From Caulobacter sp. BK020 (GTDB lineage Bacteria; Pseudomonadota; Alphaproteobacteria; Caulobacterales; Caulobacteraceae), in assembly GCF_004342605.1 (NCBI RefSeq), contig NZ_SLZL01000019.1, forward strand, positions 32,693 through 96,692: a stretch of 64,000 nt of DNA, written 5' to 3'. The position numbers and the translations under genes are program-made. The notes below the pieces were generated by a model. It did no database searches. It was not told where the DNA came from and saw only the letters and a program-made list of their open reading frames with translations. Below are positions 8,629 through 17,460 of this stretch, piece after piece. The stretch's first letter is position 1. Each line of letters opens with the position of its first letter.

Positions 8629-9957
8629 ATGACCGCCAGCTTTGATCGTCGCACGCTCCTCGTGGGCGGCCTGGTCGCTTCGGCCGCCACGGTGACGCCC
8701 CTCGGCGAGGCCTTCGCCCGGCGCCGCCGCGGCGTGTCCGCCAACGACAAGGTCCAGGTGGGCGTGATTGGCTGCAAGGGCATGGGCTGGTCGAACCTCA
8801 CCGCGATGGTCAAGGGGGCGGACGTCGCCCCTGTCGCCCTCTGCGACGTGGACGCCAGGGTTCTCGCCGACCGGGGCGGCGAGCTGCAGAAGGCCTCCGG
8901 CCGCGCACCGCGGCTTTATGACGACTATCGCCGCATGCTGGACGACAAGTCGGTGGACGCGGTGATCATCGCCACGCCCGACCACTGGCATGCGCTCCAG
9001 CTGATCGACGCCATGTCGGCGGGCAAGGACGCCTACTGCGAGAAGCCGCTCGGCAACTCCATCGCCGAGTGCCGCGCGATGGTCGCCGCCAAGGCGCGCC
9101 ACAACCGCGTCGTCCAGGTCGGGCAGTGGCAGCGCAGCAATCAGCACTGGGCGGACGCGATCGCCCATGTGCAGTCCGGCGGCGTCGGCCGGGTGCGGAA
9201 GGTCAAGGCCTGGGCCTATATGGGCTGGATGAAGCGTGTCGCGCCCCAGCCGGATCAGGCGCCGCCCGCGGGCGTCGACTACGACCGCTGGCTTGGCCCG
9301 GCGCCGCAGCGCGCCTTCAATCCCAACCGCTTCCACTTCAGCTGGCGCTGGTACTGGGACTATGCGGGCGGCCTGATGACCGACTGGGGCGTCCACCTGA
9401 TGGACATCGCCCTGCTGGGCATGAAGGCCCAGGCCCCGCGTTCCGTCAGTTCGCTGGGCGGCGCGTACGGCTACCCGGACTCGGCCATGGAGACGCCGGA
9501 CACCCAGACCGCCATCTTCGACTTCGGCGACTATTCGGTGGAATGGGAGCATGCGGTCGGCATCAGTCGCGGCCCCTACGGCGGCCGTGACCACGGCGTG
9601 GCCTTCGTGGGCGAGACGGGCACGCTGGTGGTGGACCGCGGCCAGTGGTGGGTCTCGCCGGAGATAAGGGATGGCCAGCCCCTGACCCGGGAAATTCCCG
9701 TCACCAAGGCCTCGGACAACGGGCTTGATCGGCACACGGCGGACTTCATCGCCTGTGTGAAGGATCGCGCCCGCACGCCGGCTTGTCCCATCGAATCGGC
9801 GGCCAGCACCGCCACCGTCTGCCAGATGGGCAACGTCGCCTGGCGCACGGGCCGCAAGGTCCACTGGGACGCCATGGCCGGCCAGTTCAAGGGCGACGCC
9901 GAAGCCAACGCCCTGATCACGCCCCGCTACCGCGCACCTTACCGCCTGTTAGCGTAA
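8629..9957 (+). CDS. Second Tat-exported Gfo/Idh/MocA family oxidoreductase
   Basis: A 442-residue protein beginning at ATG 8629 behind a GGGGAGA ribosome site. It has a Tat signal (DRRTLLVGG with a following hydrophobic stretch), then the nucleotide-binding strand VGVIGCKGMG, the motif TPDHWHAL near residue 120 and the signature CEKPLGNS. The longer C-terminal domain with a Trp/Tyr-rich patch (FSWRWYWDYAGG, TDWGVHLMD) places it in the subgroup of exported Gfo/Idh dehydrogenases found in Bacteroidetes and Caulobacter sugar-degradation loci. It is clearly different from the upstream paralogue, so the two probably act on consecutive or alternative substrates. Confidence 0.85.
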   Translation: MTASFDRRTLLVGGLVASAATVTPLGEAFARRRRGVSANDKVQVGVIGCKGMGWSNLTAMVKGADVAPVALCDVDARVLADRGGELQKASGRAPRLYDDYRRMLDDKSVDAVIIATPDHWHALQLIDAMSAGKDAYCEKPLGNSIAECRAMVAAKARHNRVVQVGQWQRSNQHWADAIAHVQSGGVGRVRKVKAWAYMGWMKRVAPQPDQAPPAGVDYDRWLGPAPQRAFNPNRFHFSWRWYWDYAGGLMTDWGVHLMDIALLGMKAQAPRSVSSLGGAYGYPDSAMETPDTQTAIFDFGDYSVEWEHAVGISRGPYGGRDHGVAFVGETGTLVVDRGQWWVSPEIRDGQPLTREIPVTKASDNGLDRHTADFIACVKDRARTPACPIESAASTATVCQMGNVAWRTGRKVHWDAMAGQFKGDAEANALITPRYRAPYRLLA

Positions 9958-10139
9958 GCGGCCTACGGACGCCAGGAGGCGCCGCCCCTGCACGTCGACG
10001 CACACGTTCGGCGAAGCGATCCTCACCCCTCGTCCGGCTGAAACATGCCGGCTGGGCGACCGCAGGCCATAAGCCGTCGCCACGGCCGGCGAAGATCACC
10101 TGTCCGGCCGAGGCCGAGGGCGCCCCACGACCGGCTTCC

Positions 10140-13100
10140 TCAGTGGAAATCCCGGCTCCGCTGCAGCCGTCCAGACGTTCGCATGCGCACCGTGGGGGCC
10201 GGGGCTTCGGGATCCTGCTTCATGCGCGCCAGCTGGGCCGACAGGTCGGTGAAGCCCTCGGCCACCACGTGGATGACGCCGTCGGCGGCCTGGACCTTGC
10301 CGTGGACGACCAGGAACGAGGCGCTCATCACCGTGCGGCGGTGGGCATCGAAACAGTCCTTCCAGACCACTGCATTGGCCACGCCCGTCTCGTCCTCCAG
10401 GGTCAGGAACACCACGCCCTTGGCGGTGCCCGGCCGCTGGCGGATCAGCACCAGCCCGCCCACCGAGACCTTGCGGCCGTCGCGCACGCCCTTCAGCCGC
10501 TCGGCGGGGGTGACGTTCAGCCGGTCCAGCTGGGGCCGGAAGAACCGCAGCGGATGGGCCTTCAGCGACAGGCTGGTGGTGCGGTAGTCCTCGGCCACCT
10601 GCTGGGGCAAGGCCATGGCCGGCAGGGCGACGGCGTCCTCGAACAGCGGCAGGCCGGCCAGCAGCGGCGCCTGGCTGTCGACCCGGGCCTCGCCCTTCAG
10701 CCCCTTGACCGCCCACAGGGCGTCGCGGCGGGAGAGGCCCGCCCCGGCAAAGGCGTCGGCCTCGGCCAGCAGCTCCAGCCCGCGCTGCGAGACCCCGGCG
10801 CGGACGAAGTCGGCGGGCGTCCGGGCCCCGGTCTTTCGCGCCTCGACGATGAGCTTGGCGTCGTCTTCCTTCAGGCCCTTGACCTGTCGCAGGCCCAGGC
10901 GGACGGCCTTCCAGAACGGGCGGGTGTCGGGATTGAAGAGCTTGTCGGCTCGTACATCTCCCTTCCCCCTTGATGGGGGAAGGGTCGGGGATGGGGGTGA
11001 TAGCGGTTCCGGGCGGAGCGCGGCCGTGGAGCGTCCCACCGCCGCAGTCACCCCCACCCCCAGCCCCTCCCCCATCGAGGGGGAGGGGAACTCCAGCGTG
11101 CAGTCCCAGTCGCTCGCCAGGATATCCGGGGGCCGCACCTCGACCCCGTGCTCGCGGGCGTCGCGCACCAGCTGGGCCGGCTGGTAGAAGCCCATCGGCT
11201 GGGAATTAATCAGGGCCGCGCAGAACACGTCCGGCCAGGCCCATTTGATCCAGGCCGAGACATAGACCAGCTTGGCGAAGCTGGCCGCGTGGCTTTCCGG
11301 AAAGCCGTAGTGGCCAAAGCCCTCGATCTGCTTGAAGCAGCGCTCGGCGAAGTCGCGCTGATAGCCGCGCCGGACCATGCCTTCGACGAACTTGTCGCGA
11401 TACTCGGCGGGCGTGCCCAGGTTGCGGAAGGTGGCCATGGCCTTGCGCAGGCCATCGGCCTCGTCGGGCGTGAACTTGGCGGCCTCGATGGCTAGGCTCA
11501 TGGCCTGCTCCTGGAACAGCGGCACGCCGAAGGTGTTGCCCAGGATCTCCTGCAACTCGTTCTCCGGGCCGTGCTCGGGCGCGGGATGCGGCCAGTCGAC
11601 GGGCTCGACGCCGTTCTTCCGCTTCAGATAGGGATGGACCATGTCGCCCTGGATCGGCCCGGGCCGGACGATCGCCACCTCGATCACCAGGTCGTAGAAC
11701 TTCCTCGGCTTCAGCCGGGGCAGCATCGACATCTGGGCCCGGCTCTCGACCTGGAAGACCCCGACGCTGTCGGCCTTGCACAGCATGTCGTAGACGCCCT
11801 CGACCTCCTTGGGCACGTCGGCCAGGTCCTGCAGCCAGTCCAGGCCGTGGTCGACGCGCAGCATCGTCATGGCCCGCTGGATGGCGGTCAGCATGCCCAG
11901 GGCCAGCACGTCGACCTTCATCAGCTTCAGGCTGTCGATGTCGTCCTTGTCCCACTCGATGAAGGTGCGGTCCTTCATCGCCGCGTTGCCGATCGGCACG
12001 GTCTCGTCCAGCCGCCGCTTGGTCAGGACGAAGCCGCCCACGTGCTGCGACAGGTGGCGCGGGAACTGCAGCAGCTGGGTGGCCAGGGCGATGGCCCGGG
12101 CGATCTGCGGGTTCCTCGGGTCCAGGCCCGTCTGGCGGATGTGCTCGTCGGGCAGGCCGTCGCCCCAGCTGCCCCAGACGGTGTTGGCCAGGATCGCGGT
12201 GATGTCCTCGGTCAGGCCCAGGGCCTTGCCGACGTCGCGGATGGCGCTGCGCGGGCGGTAGTGGATCACCGTGCCGCAGATGGCGGCGTACTCCCGGCCA
12301 TAGCGCTCATAGACATATTGCATCACCTCCTCGCGCCGCTCGTGCTCGAAGTCGACGTCGATGTCGGGCGGCTCGCCGCGGTTTTCCGAGATGAAGCGGG
12401 TGAACAGCAGCCGGTGCTCCATGGGGTCGATCGCCGTCACCCCCAGGCAGTAGCAGACCGAGGAATTGGCGGCCGAGCCCCGCCCCTGGCACAGGATCCC
12501 CATCGCCCGCGCCTTCTGGACGATGTCGTGCACGGTGATGAAGTAGTTGGGGTAGTCCATCTTGGCGATCAGGCCCAGCTCCGTGCGGAGGTTGTCCTGG
12601 ACCTTGGGCGGGACGCCGCCGGGATAGCGCCAGGCCGCCCCCTTCCAGGCCAGGTCCGTCAGGTGCTGCATCGCCGTTATGCCGGGCGGCACGGGCTCGT
12701 CCGGGTACTGCTCCTTCAGGTGCGAGAGGTCGAAGCCGATGCGCTCGACGATCTCGACCGTGCGCTCCACCGCCCCCGGCCAGCGCTCGAACAGCCGGGC
12801 CATCTCGGCGGGCGTCTTGAGGTGGCGCTCGGCGTTGGCCTCCAGGCGAAAGCCGGCCTCGGTGATCGTGCAGCCCTCGCGGATGCAGGTCAGCACGTCC
12901 TGCAGCGGTCGCCGCTCAGGGCCGTGATAGAGCACGTCGTTGGTGGCGACCATCGGGGCGCGGGCCTCGCGCGCCAGTTCGTCCAGCCGCGTCAGGCGCC
13001 TGAGGTCCTGGGCGGCGTAGGCCCGGCTGGCGGCCAGCCAGACCCGGCCGCGCAGCGCGCCGGCCATGCGAGCCAGGTCGGCCTCGAAGGCCTCGTCCAG

Positions 13101-13493
13101 CCGGGCCGGCGGCACGACCAGGGCCAGCTGGCCGTCGGCGTGCTCCAGGAAGTCCTTCCAGGACAGGTGGCACTCGCCCTTCTCCGCCCGGCGCTGGCCC
13201 ACGGTCAGCAGGCGGGTCAGACGGGCGAAGGCCTCGCGGTCGGACGGGTAGACCAGCAGGCTGGGCGTGCCGTCCATGAAGTCCAGCCGGCAGCCGGTCA
13301 GGGCGCGGATGTCCAGGTCCTTGGCCGCCGTCCAGGCCCGCACCACCCCGGCCAGGCTGTTGCGGTCGACGACGCCCACGGCGCTCAGGCCCAGGGCCTG
13401 GCCGGTCAGCATCAGCTCCTGGGCGTGGGAGGCCCCGCGCAGGAACGAGAAGTTGGTGGTGGCCTGGAGTTCGGCGTAGGCGGGGGTTTTCAT
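10140..13493 (-). CDS. dnaE2: Error-prone DNA polymerase DnaE2
   Basis: A 1117-residue C-family polymerase from ATG 13493; 15 extra upstream codons belong to a repeat element and are not used. N-terminal PHP domain ([16 protein letters not shown]), palm motifs [12 protein letters not shown] (near residue 378) and [10 protein letters not shown] (near 524) with the catalytic aspartates, a helix-hairpin-helix region and a C-terminal OB fold. DnaE2 works with ImuB and ImuA in SOS-induced translesion synthesis; the three genes are in one orientation, dnaE2 last. Residues about 801-846 come from an inserted palindromic repeat that stays in frame. The interruption lies after DWDCTLE, between conserved blocks, so the protein is probably still functional. 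Confidence 0.95.
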   Translation of the reverse strand: MKTPAYAELQATTNFSFLRGASHAQELMLTGQALGLSAVGVVDRNSLAGVVRAWTAAKDLDIRALTGCRLDFMDGTPSLLVYPSDREAFARLTRLLTVGQRRAEKGECHLSWKDFLEHADGQLALVVPPARLDEAFEADLARMAGALRGRVWLAASRAYAAQDLRRLTRLDELAREARAPMVATNDVLYHGPERRPLQDVLTCIREGCTITEAGFRLEANAERHLKTPAEMARLFERWPGAVERTVEIVERIGFDLSHLKEQYPDEPVPPGITAMQHLTDLAWKGAAWRYPGGVPPKVQDNLRTELGLIAKMDYPNYFITVHDIVQKARAMGILCQGRGSAANSSVCYCLGVTAIDPMEHRLLFTRFISENRGEPPDIDVDFEHERREEVMQYVYERYGREYAAICGTVIHYRPRSAIRDVGKALGLTEDITAILANTVWGSWGDGLPDEHIRQTGLDPRNPQIARAIALATQLLQFPRHLSQHVGGFVLTKRRLDETVPIGNAAMKDRTFIEWDKDDIDSLKLMKVDVLALGMLTAIQRAMTMLRVDHGLDWLQDLADVPKEVEGVYDMLCKADSVGVFQVESRAQMSMLPRLKPRKFYDLVIEVAIVRPGPIQGDMVHPYLKRKNGVEPVDWPHPAPEHGPENELQEILGNTFGVPLFQEQAMSLAIEAAKFTPDEADGLRKAMATFRNLGTPAEYRDKFVEGMVRRGYQRDFAERCFKQIEGFGHYGFPESHAASFAKLVYVSAWIKWAWPDVFCAALINSQPMGFYQPAQLVRDAREHGVEVRPPDILASDWDCTLEFPSPSMGEGLGVGVTAAVGRSTAALRPEPLSPPSPTLPPSRGKGDVRADKLFNPDTRPFWKAVRLGLRQVKGLKEDDAKLIVEARKTGARTPADFVRAGVSQRGLELLAEADAFAGAGLSRRDALWAVKGLKGEARVDSQAPLLAGLPLFEDAVALPAMALPQQVAEDYRTTSLSLKAHPLRFFRPQLDRLNVTPAERLKGVRDGRKVSVGGLVLIRQRPGTAKGVVFLTLEDETGVANAVVWKDCFDAHRRTVMSASFLVVHGKVQAADGVIHVVAEGFTDLSAQLARMKQDPEAPAPTVRMRTSGRLQRSRDFH
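10955..11092. repeat. Palindromic repeat (family C') inserted within dnaE2
   Basis: The left arm reads TTCCCCCTTGATGGGGGAAG and the right arm CCCCTCCCCCATCGAGGGGG, with TCGGGGATGGGGGTGA facing TCACCCCCACCCCCA inside. The arrangement matches the intergenic elements at 17281-17457 and 29112-29277. It encodes about 46 low-complexity residues ([12 protein letters not shown]... to ...[11 protein letters not shown]) in the polymerase. Confidence 0.85.
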
Positions 13494-13498
13494 GGGCG

Positions 13499-13620
13499 CA
13501 CACTTGCCCCCTCCGGGCCTTCGGCCCTCCTCCCCCATAGGGGGAAGAGCCCTTCGGGCGAGGCTTCGCCCCCTATGGGGGCGGACAGGCGGCGAAGCCG
13601 CCAGGTGGGGGCAAGTGCGC
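13499..13620. repeat. Palindromic repeat, family C, between imuB and dnaE2
   Basis: Outer arms GCACACTTGCCCCCTCC and GTGGGGGCAAGTGCGC, with inner CCCCCATAGGGGG hairpins. A near copy with the same outer arms lies at 26703-26811. It fills practically the whole imuB-dnaE2 spacer (about 130 bases), leaving only five bases before the dnaE2 start codon, so it may weaken or shape translation of dnaE2 within the operon. Confidence 0.85.
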
Positions 13621-13622
13621 CG

Positions 13623-15305
13623 CTACCCGAACAGGCCATGCAACCACCACTTCGGGACCGTCTCCCCGTCGCCGTACAGCCCGGCCCGGAAGATCCAGAA
13701 GCGCTCGCCCGTCTCGTCCTCCACCCGGTAATAGTCGCGCACCTTGCCCGGCCCGGCCTCGTCGAAGGCCTTGCGCCACCATTCCTGGCCGATCCGTTCG
13801 GGTCCCTCGGCCAGGCGCACCCGACGCGACTTGCCGCGCCAGCGGAACTGGACCGGCGGGTCGTCGGGCAGCTTGGCCGTCACCTCGATCGCCTCGGGAC
13901 GACGCAGCAGGCGGGCGGGCCGGGGGCGGTCCGGATCCCAGGCGTCTTCGGACGGCGGGTCCAGCGGCGCGCGACGGACCACCGCGCGTTCCGGCACGTG
14001 GCTCTGATGCGGATCGGCCCGCCACACCCGGTCCTGGCCCAGGCGGTTGACCAGCCGGTCGACCAGCGGCGCCAGGCCCTCCCCCAGGCCGACGCCTCCT
14101 TTCAGGTCGATATCGTCGGCGTCCAGACCGCGTTGCGCGCTCGACAGCGGCTCGACCTCGGCGGCCCACAGGGTGACGACCTCGATCCCGAAGCCCGGAT
14201 CCACCGTGTCCAGCTTCGGCTTCAGCAGCTTGGCGATCCGGGCGGCGTCGCGGCCGGGGCGCGACAGGCCGGCCCGCACCGGCTGGTCCTTGCCGTCCAG
14301 TCGGTGAAAGACCAGCTCGAACCGCCGCGCGCCCCGCCCCTCGGCCTCCAGCCGGGCGCACAGCAGGGCGCAGATGTCGCCAGTGACCCGCTCCAGGTCG
14401 GACAGGGCGCTGATCGGCTCGAAGAAGGCCAGGCGGTCGAACCATGGGGTGGCGGGGCGACGGAACACCAGGGCCTCGCGGGCCGCGCCCAGGGCCTGGT
14501 CCAGGCGCAGCACCGTCGAGAGCCCGAACCGCCGGGCCAGCTGGGCGCGCGGCAGGGCCAGCAGCTGGCCGACCTGGAACAGGCCCAGGCGCGGCAGCTG
14601 GGCCTGGGCCGCCTCGTCCAGCCGCAGAGCCGCCACCGGCAGCGGGGCCAGCAGCGGGGCCTGGCCGCCGGTCGGGGCGATCGTGCGATCCTTGGCGTAG
14701 CGGGCCAGGGCCCAGGCCGCGCCGGGGGTGTCGGCGATCGCCCCCCGGGCCGGCGCGCCCCAGCGCTCCAGCCGCGCCAGCAGGTCGTCCAGCATGGCCG
14801 CCTCGCCGCCCCACAGGTGCGAGACGCCCTCGACGTCGAGGAACAGGCCGTCCAGCCCGTCGATGGCCACGGCCGGCGAGAAGCGCACGCACCAGTCGCA
14901 GAGGATCTCCAGCGCCGCGCGGTCGCCGTCGGGGTCGTAATCGGCGGTCAGCAGGTCCGGGACCAGGGCCGCGGCGTCGGCCGCCTTCTGGCCGACATGC
15001 AGGCCCAGGGCCGCGGCCGCGTCGTCGACGGCGGCCAGCCGGCGGGTCCCGCCCTCGGCGGCGACCAGGGCCAGCGGCGGGGGCGGTCCCCCTCCGGCCC
15101 CTTCGGGGCCACCTCCCCCAGAGGGGGAGGATCTAGGCGGCGTTGGCTGCTCCCCCTCTGGGGGAGCTGTCGGCGAAGCCGACTGAGGGGGCTGCTCCCC
15201 CTCTGGGGGAGCTGTCGGCGAAGCCGACTGAGGGGGCCGGGGCTGCTTCCGCCGCCACGTCGTGATCGGCCAATTTCGACACCAGACGGAAAGGATGCGG
15301 GCCAT
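13623..15305 (-). CDS. imuB: ImuB, inactive Y-family polymerase-like mutasome subunit
   Basis: A 560-residue protein from ATG 15305 (MARILSVWCRNWPI, the usual ImuB opening) with GCGGAGG upstream. A further 69 upstream codons are open but overlap imuA and look non-native. ImuB is a Y-family homologue that lacks catalytic acidic residues and links DnaE2 to the beta clamp. Seen here are the palm/finger region (GLDGLFLDVEGVSHLWGG, DTPGAAWALARYA), little-finger region and the C-terminal FRWRGKSRRVRLAEGPERI segment. Residues about 23-74 are encoded by an inserted repeat, including two copies of a Pro/Ser/Glu-rich 15-residue unit. It shares about 170 bases with the imuA 3' end. Confidence 0.92.
   Translation of the reverse strand: MARILSVWCRNWPITTWRRKQPRPPQSASPTAPPEGEQPPQSASPTAPPEGEQPTPPRSSPSGGGGPEGAGGGPPPPLALVAAEGGTRRLAAVDDAAAALGLHVGQKAADAAALVPDLLTADYDPDGDRAALEILCDWCVRFSPAVAIDGLDGLFLDVEGVSHLWGGEAAMLDDLLARLERWGAPARGAIADTPGAAWALARYAKDRTIAPTGGQAPLLAPLPVAALRLDEAAQAQLPRLGLFQVGQLLALPRAQLARRFGLSTVLRLDQALGAAREALVFRRPATPWFDRLAFFEPISALSDLERVTGDICALLCARLEAEGRGARRFELVFHRLDGKDQPVRAGLSRPGRDAARIAKLLKPKLDTVDPGFGIEVVTLWAAEVEPLSSAQRGLDADDIDLKGGVGLGEGLAPLVDRLVNRLGQDRVWRADPHQSHVPERAVVRRAPLDPPSEDAWDPDRPRPARLLRRPEAIEVTAKLPDDPPVQFRWRGKSRRVRLAEGPERIGQEWWRKAFDEAGPGKVRDYYRVEDETGERFWIFRAGLYGDGETVPKWWLHGLFG
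15084..15238. repeat. Palindromic repeat, family C, with a 45-base tandem duplication, inside imuA and imuB
   Basis: CTCCCCCAGAGGGGGAG-type hairpins and a 45-base unit present twice (15146-15190 and 15191-15235, starting GCTGCTCCCCCTCTGGGGGA). The unit length is a multiple of three, so both overlapping genes stay open. ImuA reads APSVGFADSSPRGGA twice; ImuB reads PPQSASPTAPPEGEQ twice. Related intergenic copies lie at 19081-19183 and 57112-57226. Confidence 0.9.
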
Positions 15306-16014
15306 CGGCGGCCTCCGCTTGTTCGAGGATCCAGGCGCCGGGACGCCCGCCCCGGCAACGTTCCAGTTCGACCCGCCAGCGCGGCGGGCCCAAATCTGGC
15401 AGGCCCAGGCCCGGCAGGCCGGGCGGCGGCTGGCTGGGAGCAGCGGCGATGCGCCAGCGGGTCTGGGCGGCCGCGCCGGAGACCTCCCGGATCTTGCCCG
15501 CCGCCCCGCCATAAGGCCGTCTTCGCAGCAGCACCCCGGTCGCGCCGCGCCGCTCGCAGGCCAGCTGCAGGCGGCGGCCGGCCTTGAGGTCCGGACTTTC
15601 CGCCTCGCCGATCGCGGCGGCGACCCCGACCGTGGCCAGGGCGTCCTCCAGCACCGACAGCACCTCGGCCTCGTCCCGGGCCCTGACCTGGATCAGGCGG
15701 CCGGTGGGAAAGCCCAGCCCAGCCAGGCCCGGCGCATGCAGGTCGGCGCGCCGCATCACCCAGACCACCGCGCCCCGGGCGGCCAGCGGCCGCAGCATCA
15801 GGGCCGAGAACGCGGCCGGCGCCGCGCTGGTCTCCTCCTCCAGTCCAGCCCCGCCCACCTCGTGCCAGCCGCCGCGCGGCAGGCCGCCGGCCGGGAAGCA
15901 GCCGTCGATGCGCGGATCGCCGAACGGCAGGACGGAAGGCGGAGTCCGAGTCCCCGCCTCCAGGGCGGCGATCTGGGCTCTCAAAGCCGAAAGGGCGGGC
16001 TTCGCCCCGGCCAT
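15133..16014 (-). CDS. imuA: ImuA, RecA-like mutasome protein
   Basis: A 293-residue protein from ATG 16014 (GTG 16020 is an alternative two codons earlier). It is a RecA/SulA-like protein that acts with ImuB and DnaE2 in DNA damage tolerance. The N-terminus ALRAQIAALE and the FGDPRIDGCFPAGGLPRGGWHEV segment match ImuA, with a degenerate P-loop region. The last roughly 35 residues come from the palindromic repeat and end in TAG within it, so the native C-terminus has been replaced or extended. First gene of the SOS operon; a LexA box lies 26-40 bases upstream of the start. Confidence 0.9.
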   Translation of the reverse strand: MAGAKPALSALRAQIAALEAGTRTPPSVLPFGDPRIDGCFPAGGLPRGGWHEVGGAGLEEETSAAPAAFSALMLRPLAARGAVVWVMRRADLHAPGLAGLGFPTGRLIQVRARDEAEVLSVLEDALATVGVAAAIGEAESPDLKAGRRLQLACERRGATGVLLRRRPYGGAAGKIREVSGAAAQTRWRIAAAPSQPPPGLPGLGLPDLGPPRWRVELERCRGGRPGAWILEQAEAADGPHPFRLVSKLADHDVAAEAAPAPSVGFADSSPRGGAAPSVGFADSSPRGGAANAA

Positions 16015-16039
16015 CTCCACACACTCCCAAGGAACACAT

Positions 16040-16054
16040 GTTCCACTTTTGTTC
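16040..16054 (-). promoter_or_regulatory. LexA operator (SOS box), GTTC-N7-GTTC
   Basis: The + strand reads GTTCCACTTTTGTTC, an exact match to the direct-repeat LexA box of Caulobacter and other alphaproteobacteria. It lies just upstream of imuA and about 130 bases upstream of the divergent glycosylase gene. A palindrome GGAACACATGTTCC (16031-16044) overlaps it. Confidence 0.9.
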
Positions 16055-16186
16055 TGATCTTCCCGGCTTGGAGAGTCAAGTCGGGCCCGTCATGGTGCGT
16101 CAAACGGCCGTGAGCCCGGCCCCTGCCTCCGGAACCCCCATGCCCTTTCGGCGCGCCCCGTTCGCCCGTCGCGGCGAGATCGCCCG

Positions 16187-16780
16187 ATGACCTCGCCGCT
16201 GGCGCGCGCCGAGCTGCCGGTCGACACGGTCGCCCTCGCCCGCTTTCTGATCGGCAAGGTGGTGGTGCGGGAAACACCCGAAGGCGTGGTCAGCGGCGCC
16301 ATCGTCGAGACCGAGGCCTATGTGGTCGGCGACGCCGCCGGCCATGCGTTCCGGGGCGCGACGCCGCGGACGCGCTCGCTGTTCCTCGAGCCCGGACACG
16401 CCTACGTCTATCTCAACTACGGAACCTCGTGGATGCTGAACGTCTCGAGCGAGGCGGCCGGAACCGGGGCCGGCGTCCTGATCCGCGCGCTGCAACCGCT
16501 GGAAGGGATCGCCGTCATGCAGCGCAATCGCGGGACCGGCCGGCTGCGCGACCTGGCGCGAGGCCCAGGCAGGCTGGCCCAGGCGCTGGGGATCCAGGCC
16601 TGGGCCGACGGGCTGGACCTGTGCCGCAAAGGCCCGCTCTGGCTCGCCCATGGCGACCGGGAGGCCGGCGAGATCGGACAAAGCCTCCGGATCGGGATTT
16701 CGAAGGAAGCCGACCGCGTCCTGCGCTTCTACCGTCGAGACAGCCCCTTCGTCAGCGGCCCAAGGGCGCTGAACACCTGA
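16187..16780 (+). CDS. 3-methyladenine DNA glycosylase (Mpg/AAG family)
   Basis: A 197-residue protein of the human MPG-type family, which excises alkylated purines and hypoxanthine. Visible motifs: LIGKVVVRE, the ETEAYVVGDAAGHAFRG stretch with the catalytic Glu, RTRSLFLEPGHAYVYLNYG with the DNA-intercalating Tyr region, and GPGRLAQALGI. Length is typical (about 190-200). It is transcribed away from imuA across a 172-base region holding the LexA box, so SOS control is possible but unproven. The ribosome site is weak. Confidence 0.93.
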   Translation: MTSPLARAELPVDTVALARFLIGKVVVRETPEGVVSGAIVETEAYVVGDAAGHAFRGATPRTRSLFLEPGHAYVYLNYGTSWMLNVSSEAAGTGAGVLIRALQPLEGIAVMQRNRGTGRLRDLARGPGRLAQALGIQAWADGLDLCRKGPLWLAHGDREAGEIGQSLRIGISKEADRVLRFYRRDSPFVSGPRALNT

Positions 16781-16804
16781 CCGCTCGTCCCTGGACGCCC
16801 CCCC

Positions 16805-17176
16805 CTAGAACCGCGCGGTCTTGCGCCACCACTGGCTGACCAGCATCGGTCCCAACGCGGCGCTGATCCCGCAGGCGTCGGCCAGCAGGTCGAACCACGA
16901 GGCGTCGCGATGGACGATCGGCAGGGCCTGGAGCACCTCGATCGCCCCGCCGAAGGCCAGCAGCACCAGGCCGACCCGATGCAGCCGGCTCTGCGGCAGG
17001 GCCAGGCTGGCCAGGATGCTCAGCACATAGAAGACCAGGAAGTGCTTGGCCTTGTCCCAGGGGATCAGGCCCAGGCTGTCGTTGTCCGGCAGCAGGGCCT
17101 TGGCCAGGGCGAAGGCCGACGCGGCCAGGAAGACGATGAAGACCAGGCGGTTGATCTTGCGGGCGCGAAGGGACAT
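16805..17176 (-). CDS. VanZ-like family membrane protein
   Basis: A 123-residue protein from ATG 17176 with an AGGAG site five bases upstream. Four hydrophobic segments are visible (residues about 10-27, 44-60, 66-82, 92-112). The motif IPWDKAKHFLVFYVLS and the FGGAIEVLQALPIVHRDAS...DLLADACG region match VanZ-like proteins (the conserved D-K-xx-H and the E-xxQ/D-xxAN type block). VanZ relatives are small inner-membrane proteins of unclear role. It converges on the glycosylase gene with only 24 bases between. Confidence 0.75.
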   Translation of the reverse strand: MSLRARKINRLVFIVFLAASAFALAKALLPDNDSLGLIPWDKAKHFLVFYVLSILASLALPQSRLHRVGLVLLAFGGAIEVLQALPIVHRDASWFDLLADACGISAALGPMLVSQWWRKTARF

Positions 17177-17280
17177 CGGGGCTCCTGGCTGGTGTCCAGC
17201 ACCTAGCCGGTCCGGTGAGGCTTGAAAATGGCCAGGCGCGGACTTCGCCATATCCCCTCGCCAGGTGCACGGCTTCTGCA

Positions 17281-17457
17281 CCCCGATCCCTCTCCCCTTG
17301 CGGGAGAGGGTGGCGGTCCGGAGGACCGTCGGGTGAGGGGTCGCACGAACGCAAACGCCGCGCCCAGCGGTCAGGCTGGACGCGGCGTCTACTTCTGAGA
17401 GACCCCTCATCCGTCGGCTGCGCCGACACCTTCTCCCGCAAGGGGAGAAGGAAGACG
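17281..17457. repeat. Palindromic repeat, family C' (CCCTCTCC..GGAGAGGG)
   Basis: Left part CCCTCTCCCCTTGCGGGAGA with GGTGAGGGGTCGC, right part ACCCCTCATCCGTCGGCTGC with CTTCTCCCGCAAGGGGAGAA. It separates the VanZ-like gene from the serA 3' end and its right arm abuts the serA stop codon, so transcripts of serA would fold there. Confidence 0.8.
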
Positions 17458-17460
17458 TCA

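Noticed and set aside
9958..10139. Possible small genes in the gap between the second Gfo/Idh gene and dnaE2
   Set aside because: Only short Arg/Pro-rich frames without ribosome sites; nothing recognised.
15305..15512. A 69-codon N-terminal extension of ImuB
   Set aside because: It is an out-of-frame reading of imuA; the native ImuB opening MARILSVWC begins at 15305 with its own ribosome site.
11571..15587. A 1338-codon plus-strand frame across dnaE2 and imuB
   Set aside because: Antisense shadow; composition is Gly/Gln/Arg/His-rich and no domain is seen, while the minus strand carries two well-conserved polymerase genes.
16140..16190. A 16-codon leader peptide overlapping the glycosylase start as ATGA
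   Set aside because: No ribosome site, no amino-acid bias indicating attenuation, and short ATGA overlaps occur by chance.
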